From: Brucella thiophenivorans
GTDB taxonomy: Bacteria > Pseudomonadota > Alphaproteobacteria > Rhizobiales > Rhizobiaceae
Reading direction: 5' to 3'
NCBI RefSeq assembly: GCF_002252445.1
Contig: NZ_NNRJ01000015.1
Span: 124,001-188,000 of the forward strand
Length of the DNA stretch: 64,000 nucleotides
The position numbers and the translations under genes were made by a program. Positions 59,193-64,000 of this stretch are shown here, piece after piece (within the stretch, counting starts at the first letter, position 1; each line of letters begins with the position of its first letter). The notes beneath the pieces are model-generated. The model saw only the letters and a list, made by a program, of their open reading frames with translations. It ran no database searches and was not told the DNA's origin.

Positions 59193-60194
59193 ATGAAACA
59201 CGGCACCCCCCGGACGATCGTTTCGTTCGCCGTCTTGGCCCTCACGGCGCTCCTCGCCGGCTGCGAGAACCAGGTTCTGCTCTCTCCGAAGGGAGAGATC
59301 GGTTTGGCGGAACGCGATCTTATGTATTTTGCAACCGGCCTTATGCTGCTGGTCGTAATTCCGGTCATCGGCATGACGCTCTACTTCGCCTGGAAGTACC
59401 GCGCCACGAATGAAAAAGCGGAATACGCACCTGACTGGCATCACTCGAATAAGATTGAAGCTGCAGTCTGGCTGATTCCTGTTTTTATCATCGTCGTGCT
59501 TGGCACGGTGACATGGATCGCCACGCACAAGCTTGATCCCTATCGTCCGCTGGAATCCAGTGTGAAGCCGATCAATGTCGAAGTTGTTGCGCTCGATTGG
59601 AAGTGGCTCTTCATCTATCCGGATCTGGGTGTTGCTTCGGTCAATGAGATGGCGATGCCTGTGGATGTTCCTGTCAATTTCAAGCTGACATCCAGCAATA
59701 TTATGAACTCCTTCTTTATTCCGGTGCTCGGAAGTCAGGTCTATTCCATGCCAAGCATGCAGACCAAGCTTCATCTGATCGCTAACCATGAAGGTGTTTT
59801 CGACGGTATTTCCGCTAATTATAGCGGTCAGGGCTTTGCCCAGATGCGCTTTAAGGCGCTTTCGCTTGATCAGGCTGGCTTTGATAAGTGGATTGCCGAT
59901 GCCAAGGCTTCCGGTCAGGAATTGTCGCGTGAGCGTTACGCTTCGTTGGTTCAGCCGAGCGAAAAGGCACCGGTTCAGTATTTCGCCTATAACGACAAAG
60001 CACTGTTTCACAACATCGTAAATCGTTGCTGGGATGGTAAGTCGGTCTGTATTGATGATCTGATGCATCAGGAGCAGATGGTACGTGAAGCCCGTGCAGA
60101 CCTGCGCAAGTCTTCACCAGTCGATTTTAGCCAGTGGGCAAATGACATTCTTTGCCTGACCCAGCCGCAGCGTATGACGCAGCTTGAAAACTGA
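59193..60194 (+). CDS. cyoA: Cytochrome bo3 ubiquinol oxidase subunit II
   Basis: A 333-residue lipoprotein subunit of the quinol oxidase. The signal peptide ends in a lipobox LLAGC, followed by two membrane helices (MLLVVIPVIGMTLYFAW and AAVWLIPVFIIVVLGTV) and a periplasmic cupredoxin domain. The CuA ligand motif CxxxC of cytochrome c oxidase is missing, so this is a quinol oxidase subunit. The ATG at 59193 follows GGAAAG; in-frame ATGs at 59172 and 59181 are weaker. It is the first gene of cyoABCD. Confidence 0.93.
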   Translation: MKHGTPRTIVSFAVLALTALLAGCENQVLLSPKGEIGLAERDLMYFATGLMLLVVIPVIGMTLYFAWKYRATNEKAEYAPDWHHSNKIEAAVWLIPVFIIVVLGTVTWIATHKLDPYRPLESSVKPINVEVVALDWKWLFIYPDLGVASVNEMAMPVDVPVNFKLTSSNIMNSFFIPVLGSQVYSMPSMQTKLHLIANHEGVFDGISANYSGQGFAQMRFKALSLDQAGFDKWIADAKASGQELSRERYASLVQPSEKAPVQYFAYNDKALFHNIVNRCWDGKSVCIDDLMHQEQMVREARADLRKSSPVDFSQWANDILCLTQPQRMTQLEN

Positions 60195-60213
60195 TTTGCC
60201 GACGCGGCCTCTG

Positions 60214-60234
60214 CCCCGGATATCTGGTCCGGGG
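60214..60234 (+). repeat. Intraoperonic hairpin between cyoA and cyoB
   Basis: CCCCGGA and TCCGGGG form a seven-base GC-rich stem with a seven-base loop in the 80-base cyoA-cyoB spacer. No T run follows, so it may be a stability or attenuation element rather than a terminator. Confidence 0.6.
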
Positions 60235-60274
60235 TTAAGCCGTTGATCGCACTCCAATCGAAGTAAGAATAGAA

Positions 60275-62254
60275 ATGTTCGGAAAACTTACGCTCGAAGC
60301 GATCCCCTATCACGAGCCTATCATCATGGTCACTTTGACCGCGGTGGCCGGTGGGGCACTCGCTATTCTCGCAGCCATTACCTACTATCAAAAGTGGGGC
60401 GTTCTTTGGAACGACTGGCTGACCTCTGTCGATCACAAGCGTGTCGGCATCATGTATATTATTCTGGCTTTCGTGATGCTGTTCCGCGGCTTCTCGGATG
60501 CTGTCATGATGCGCGCACAGCAGGCAATTGCCTCTGGCGCCAATGAAGGCTTTCTGCCGCCGCATCACTACGACCAGATTTTCACTGCGCATGGCGTGAT
60601 CATGATCTTCTTCGTGGCGATGCCGTTTGTCGTTGGCCTGATGAACTTTGCTGTGCCACTTCAGATCGGTGCACGCGACGTTGCTTTCCCATACCTCAAC
60701 TCGTTGAGCTTCTGGTTGACTGTTGCTGGTGCGATCCTGATCAATCTGTCGCTTGGTATTGGTGAATTCGCAAAAACCGGGTGGTTGGCCTATCCACCGC
60801 TTTCAGGCATTGAGTTCAGTCCGGATGTCGGTGTCGATTATTATATCTGGGCCTTGCAGATTTCCGGTATGGGTACGCTGCTTTCCGGCGTCAATCTGAT
60901 CACAACCATCATTAAGATGCGTGCGCCAGGCATGGGCATGATGCAGGTTCCGGTTTTCACCTGGACTGCACTTTGCTCGAACGTTCTGATTGTGGCTGCG
61001 TTCCCGATCCTGACTGTTACGCTCGCTCTGCTTTCACTCGACCGCTATCTGGATTTCCACTTCTTCACCAATGATGCTGGTGGAAATCCGATGATGTATG
61101 TGAACCTGATCTGGATCTGGGGTCACCCGGAAGTCTATATTCTGGTTCTGCCGGCATTTGGTGTGTTTTCGGAAGTTGTTTCGACCTTCACCGGCAAGCG
61201 CCTCTTCGGCTACACGTCGATGGTTTACGCAACCGTTGCGATTACAGTTCTCTCGTTCCTCGTCTGGGTGCACCACTTCTTCACTATGGGCGGCGGCGCA
61301 AGCGTCAATGCCTTCTTCGGTGTTGCAACCATGATCATCTCGATCCCGACCGGTGCAAAAGTCTTCAACTGGCTGTTCACCATGTATAAGGGCCGCATCC
61401 AGTTCACCACCCCGATGTACTGGACGATCGGCTTCATGTGTACCTTCGTTGTCGGTGGTATGACGGGCGTTCTGCTTGCTGTTCCACCTGCAGATTTCGT
61501 GCTGCATAACTCTGTATTCCTGGTCGCGCACTTTCATAACGTGATCATCTCTGGCGTGCTGTTTGGTTGTTTTGCTGGTCTTAGTTTCTGGTGGCCAAAG
61601 GCCTTCGGTTTCAAGCTGCATGAAGGCCTTGGCCGTAAAGCATTCTGGTGCTGGCTCGTTGGCTTCATTCTCGCATTCATGCCGCTCTACGTGCTCGGCC
61701 TGATGGGTATGACACGTCGTCTGAACCACACGGAAAATCCAGCCTGGCACATCTATCTGATTGTTGCTGCCATCGGTGTTGCGATTGTTCTGTGCGGTAT
61801 TGTCTTCCAGGTTCTCCAGATCATGATTTCCATCCGCGATCGTGAAAAGCTGCGTGACACCAATGGCGATTCATGGGGCAATGGCCGTACGCTGGAATGG
61901 TCGACATCTTCACCGCCACCATTCTACAACTTCGCTGAAATACCACATGTTCGTGATCACGACAGTTGGTGGGATATGAAGCAGAACGGCTATGTTCGTC
62001 GTACTGAGAAGTTCGCCCGCATTCACATGCCGAGAAACACCGGCACGGGCTTCATCATCGGTATGCTGACCATCCCGCTTGGTTTTGCTCTGATATGGCA
62101 TATCTGGTGGTTGGCAATCGCAGCATCTGTTGGTGTTCTCGCTGTCGCTATCGCCCATTCTTTCAACAATGACAGGGACTATTATGTCTCGGCCGATGAA
62201 GTGCAGCGCGTCGAAGACGCACGCACACGGCAATTGAATGCTCAGGAGGCCTGA
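60275..62254 (+). CDS. cyoB: Cytochrome bo3 ubiquinol oxidase subunit I
   Basis: A 659-residue catalytic subunit with about fifteen membrane segments. It holds the low-spin haem, the haem-CuB site and the proton channels. The CuB His-Tyr motif is [15 protein letters not shown], and the other CuB ligands are in [10 protein letters not shown]. The haem ligands are in [11 protein letters not shown]. It matches CyoB rather than CtaD in N-terminal extension and length. It reduces oxygen to water and pumps protons in the inner membrane. Confidence 0.97.
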   Translation: MFGKLTLEAIPYHEPIIMVTLTAVAGGALAILAAITYYQKWGVLWNDWLTSVDHKRVGIMYIILAFVMLFRGFSDAVMMRAQQAIASGANEGFLPPHHYDQIFTAHGVIMIFFVAMPFVVGLMNFAVPLQIGARDVAFPYLNSLSFWLTVAGAILINLSLGIGEFAKTGWLAYPPLSGIEFSPDVGVDYYIWALQISGMGTLLSGVNLITTIIKMRAPGMGMMQVPVFTWTALCSNVLIVAAFPILTVTLALLSLDRYLDFHFFTNDAGGNPMMYVNLIWIWGHPEVYILVLPAFGVFSEVVSTFTGKRLFGYTSMVYATVAITVLSFLVWVHHFFTMGGGASVNAFFGVATMIISIPTGAKVFNWLFTMYKGRIQFTTPMYWTIGFMCTFVVGGMTGVLLAVPPADFVLHNSVFLVAHFHNVIISGVLFGCFAGLSFWWPKAFGFKLHEGLGRKAFWCWLVGFILAFMPLYVLGLMGMTRRLNHTENPAWHIYLIVAAIGVAIVLCGIVFQVLQIMISIRDREKLRDTNGDSWGNGRTLEWSTSSPPPFYNFAEIPHVRDHDSWWDMKQNGYVRRTEKFARIHMPRNTGTGFIIGMLTIPLGFALIWHIWWLAIAASVGVLAVAIAHSFNNDRDYYVSADEVQRVEDARTRQLNAQEA

Positions 62255-62257
62255 TCC

Positions 62258-62887
62258 ATGAGCGCTACCGTTAATCTGAAAGTTCCCTTCAAGGGCGGCA
62301 ACGAGCATCCGGCTCACGAAGATCATCATGATGCAGGGTCGACCACACTGGTCGGCTTCTGGATCTATCTGATGAGCGACTGCATTCTCTTCTCGGGGCT
62401 TTTTGCCACGTATGCTGTTCTGGCGCACCAGTTTGCGGGCGGTCCGACCGGCCGTGAACTGTTCGACCTGAACTTCGTACTGACCGAAACGATGATCCTG
62501 CTGGCATCCTCGCTGACCTATGGTCTGGCGACGTTGTCCATGTACAGGAACAATCGTGCAGGCGTACTGCTTTGGCTCGGCGTTACCTTCCTGCTCGGTG
62601 CAGCGTTTTTGATAATGGAAATCTATGAATTCCATCACCTGATCGTTGAAGGTGCAGGTCCAAGCCGCAGTGCGTTTCTATCGGCCTTCTTTGCGCTGGT
62701 CGGAACCCACGGTCTGCATATTACTTCCGGTCTGATCTGGATTCTGGTGCTCTCCGCCCAGCTTCTGCGTGATGGTCTGACTGAAACAAACCGGACGCGC
62801 GTGATGTGCCTCAGCCTCTTCTGGCACTTCCTGGACATCATCTGGATCGGCGTCTTTACCCTTGTCTATCTGTTGGGTGTATTGTGA
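62258..62887 (+). CDS. cyoC: Cytochrome bo3 ubiquinol oxidase subunit III
   Basis: A 209-residue subunit with five membrane helices. Core motifs are [19 protein letters not shown] and [14 protein letters not shown], then [19 protein letters not shown]. It follows cyoB after three bases and shares one base with cyoD (TGATG). Confidence 0.96.
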   Translation: MSATVNLKVPFKGGNEHPAHEDHHDAGSTTLVGFWIYLMSDCILFSGLFATYAVLAHQFAGGPTGRELFDLNFVLTETMILLASSLTYGLATLSMYRNNRAGVLLWLGVTFLLGAAFLIMEIYEFHHLIVEGAGPSRSAFLSAFFALVGTHGLHITSGLIWILVLSAQLLRDGLTETNRTRVMCLSLFWHFLDIIWIGVFTLVYLLGVL

Positions 62888-63252
62888 TGAGCTCTGGACA
62901 CGAAACACACGATCAAGCCGCACATGGCAGCCTCAAGTCCTACCTGATTGGTCTGACACTGGCGATCATTCTCACCATCATTCCGTTTATGCTGGCGATG
63001 AATGGCTATTTTACGCCAGCAACAACCGCAGCGATTGTCATTGGTATGGCAGCTGTTCAGATCGTGGTGCATCTGGTTTACTTCCTGCACCTTGATCCGA
63101 AGTCGGAAAATGGCTGGAATATTCTGGCGCTCATTTTCACGGTTATCATTCTGGCGATCGTGCTTGCAGGCTCTATCTGGGTCATGCATCATCTCGATAC
63201 CAATATGATGCCGATGTATATGACACCGGACGATGCGCGTAATCTGCCATAA
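62887..63252 (+). CDS. cyoD: Cytochrome bo3 ubiquinol oxidase subunit IV
   Basis: A 121-residue small subunit opening [20 protein letters not shown], with three hydrophobic helices (LIGLTLAIILTIIPFMLAM, TTAAIVIGMAAVQIVVHLVY and ALIFTVIILAIVLAGSIWV). It assists assembly of the oxidase. The ATG at 62887 overlaps the cyoC stop by one base. An earlier in-frame start at 62806 lies inside cyoC and is rejected. Confidence 0.95.
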   Translation: MSSGHETHDQAAHGSLKSYLIGLTLAIILTIIPFMLAMNGYFTPATTAAIVIGMAAVQIVVHLVYFLHLDPKSENGWNILALIFTVIILAIVLAGSIWVMHHLDTNMMPMYMTPDDARNLP

Positions 63253-63261
63253 GCAATTTTC

Positions 63262-63290
63262 AGAAGGCCTTCTCCGGTTGGCCTTCTGTT
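63262..63290 (+). terminator. Terminator of the cyo operon
   Basis: AGAAGGCC and GGCCTTCT form an eight-base stem with a ten-base loop, shortly after the cyoD stop. Only GTT follows, so it is a modest terminator. Confidence 0.65.
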
Positions 63291-63319
63291 ACCGCACCGG
63301 TCCAAAATAGGGATCGCTT

Positions 63320-63348
63320 TTGGCAAAGCACGATGCGCAACCTAATAA
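63320..63348 (+). promoter_or_regulatory. Sigma-70 promoter of the candidate sRNA
   Basis: TTGGCA, exactly 17 bases, then TAATAA. Initiation would fall near 63354-63356. Confidence 0.6.
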
Positions 63349-63353
63349 TCTGG

Positions 63354-63490
63354 AAGGTCGTTTGTGGGTCCGAAAGGACGCATGGCGCTCTAGTGGAAAC
63401 CAGGTCTGACGGCCCGGTTCTGCGGCTTTTTTCCTCCCTCTCCCCCTTAAAAAGCCGCATGGCGCCCCGGTTCCCTCCGGGGCGCTTTTT
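63354..63490 (+). ncRNA. Candidate trans-acting small RNA with an all-pyrimidine loop
   Basis: A transcript of about 137 bases is bounded by the promoter at 63320-63348 and an intrinsic terminator. It carries a GTCC-GAAA-GGAC tetraloop hairpin (63368-63379). A second hairpin has an 11-base perfect stem (TGCGGCTTTTT at 63421-63431 with AAAAAGCCGCA at 63449-63459). Its 17-base loop is entirely pyrimidine (TCCTCCCTCTCCCCCTT). The terminator is GCGCCCCGG and CCGGGGCGC, with loop TTCCCT and five Ts. Exposed CCTCCC/CTCCCC loops pair with Shine-Dalgarno sequences in known alphaproteobacterial sRNAs. I cannot assign a family. Confidence 0.7.
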
Positions 63491-63683
63491 GTTGATGCAA
63501 GCTTCCAGTTACTTCAAATAAAAAATTATGTATAATTTTAATAAAAATGCTATTTTGCTCATTATTGCATCTATATTTACTATAGATTGGCAAATATTTG
63601 CATTTATCCATTTTTTGATGTATGAATTGCATTATTGATTTCTTCGCGTTGCATTTTACTGCTGCATATTTGGAGAATTGGCA

Positions 63684-64000
63684 ATGTTTTTATTTAAGAT
63701 AATACTTAAGAATAAGATTTTCGGCGCATTGATTTTTGCTTCGGTAATAGCTGTTCCGGCACTAGCTTTTGCAGCGCCCGCAACAGTAACGGCGAATGTA
63801 AATGTCCGCAGCGGTCCCGGGGTGAATTATGGACGGCTTGCCGCATTGCCTGCGGGTATCCGAGTTGATGCAGGACCATGTGGTGGTGGTTGGTGCCAGA
63901 TAAACAACCGTGGTTGGGTTTCAGCACGTTTCGTAAGCTTTGGAGGATATGCACGAGGTCCCGGCTATCCTTCTACCCCCTATCCTTACAATCCTTATCC
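63684..64000 (+). CDS. Secreted SH3-domain protein, C-terminus beyond window
   Basis: About 105 codons are visible, starting at the ATG at 63684 after GGAGAATTGGCA. A basic N-terminus (MFLFKIILKNKIFG) is followed by a hydrophobic signal (ALIFASVIAVPALAFAAPA). An SH3b domain comes next (TVTANVNVRSGPGVNYGRL through NNRGWVSARFVSF), then a Pro/Tyr/Gly-rich tail (YPSTPYPYNPYP) that runs off the edge. The domain is like that of the protein at 3067. The upstream flank is strongly AT-rich. Partner and function are unknown. Confidence 0.8.
   Translation, partial: MFLFKIILKNKIFGALIFASVIAVPALAFAAPATVTANVNVRSGPGVNYGRLAALPAGIRVDAGPCGGGWCQINNRGWVSARFVSFGGYARGPGYPSTPYPYNPY

Noticed and set aside
59127-60068. 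313-codon minus-strand ORF
   Set aside because: It is antisense to cyoA, which has a lipobox and membrane segments in the right frame.
59193-60194. Cytochrome c oxidase subunit II (coxB) for the first oxidase gene
   Set aside because: The CuA ligand motif is absent and a lipoprotein signal is present, as in quinol oxidase CyoA.
61034-61750. 238-codon minus-strand ORF inside cyoB
   Set aside because: It is antisense to an unmistakable cyoB, with His/Glu-rich shadow composition and no family motif.
63333-63521. 62-codon plus-strand ORF through the candidate sRNA
   Set aside because: It reads straight through a perfect 11-bp hairpin and an intrinsic terminator, and it has no ribosome-binding site.

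Overview
The window is a chromosomal segment of an alphaproteobacterium of the order Rhizobiales, almost certainly the Brucella/Ochrobactrum clade (Brucellaceae). Support comes from an Irr-type Fur regulator divergent from fabA-fabB, the rpsT-dnaA junction, an Omp25/Omp31-family porin, two tandem YejA binding proteins ahead of yejBEF, a class II (CP4-like) AroA, an FYDLN-acid protein, and short Rhizobiales-type intergenic palindromes. I saw no prophage, transposase, integrase, CRISPR array or rRNA operon. The region is nearly all core genome, so the unexplained structure lies in small ORFs, non-coding RNAs and palindromes.

Layout. 1-2.4 kb: unsaturated fatty acid synthesis (fabB partial, fabA) divergent from irr. 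2.4-8.5 kb: a GNAT, an SH3 protein, a 2-hydroxyacid dehydrogenase, an overlapping MarR / NlpC-P60 / hydrolase cassette, and an M17 aminopeptidase. 8.5-17.4 kb: an orphan Flp-like prepilin, mutM, an enoyl-CoA hydratase, rpsT, a long dnaA upstream region with two tandem DnaA boxes and a cluster of GANTC sites, then dnaA, dnaN, recF, a MoeB/ThiF protein and a GNAT. In published Brucella genomes dnaA is, as I recall, the first gene of chromosome I, so the window probably spans that reference zero point.

17.4-27.1 kb: ghrA-like reductase, the yej peptide importer (two binding proteins, two permeases, double ATPase), and a membrane-anchored cytochrome c. 27.3-34.9 kb: kdsB-pheA, nudC, a HIT protein, the SRP RNA (ffs), dnaX-ybaB-recR and an MltB-type lytic transglycosylase. 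34.9-45.4 kb: glutathione-independent formaldehyde dehydrogenase, a LysR/YeiH pair, an Omp25-like porin, rpsA, cmk-aroA, the FYDLN protein, tRNA-Ala(GGC) and a membrane acyltransferase.

45.4-55.5 kb: a leucine catabolic unit (acetoacetyl-CoA synthetase, isovaleryl-CoA dehydrogenase, methylcrotonyl-CoA carboxylase beta and alpha, HMG-CoA lyase, methylglutaconyl-CoA hydratase), followed by a branched-chain amino acid binding protein. Together they cover uptake through acetyl-CoA, except for the transaminase and ketoacid dehydrogenase steps. 55.6-64 kb: a membrane-anchored tyrosine phosphatase, a 66-residue unknown, a Dabb protein, a MoeA-like protein, the cytochrome bo3 quinol oxidase operon cyoABCD, a strong candidate small RNA with an all-pyrimidine loop, and the start of another SH3 protein.

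The most interesting items are the candidate sRNA at about 63354-63490, a second orphan terminator at about 57127-57156, the palindromic element that repeatedly abuts stop codons, the DnaA-box/GANTC cluster upstream of dnaA, the orphan prepilin gene, a Cys-rich small ORF overlapping a dehydrogenase start, and a Gly at the glyphosate-determining position of AroA. None amounts to a proven new system. Everything here was read by eye, without database searches.
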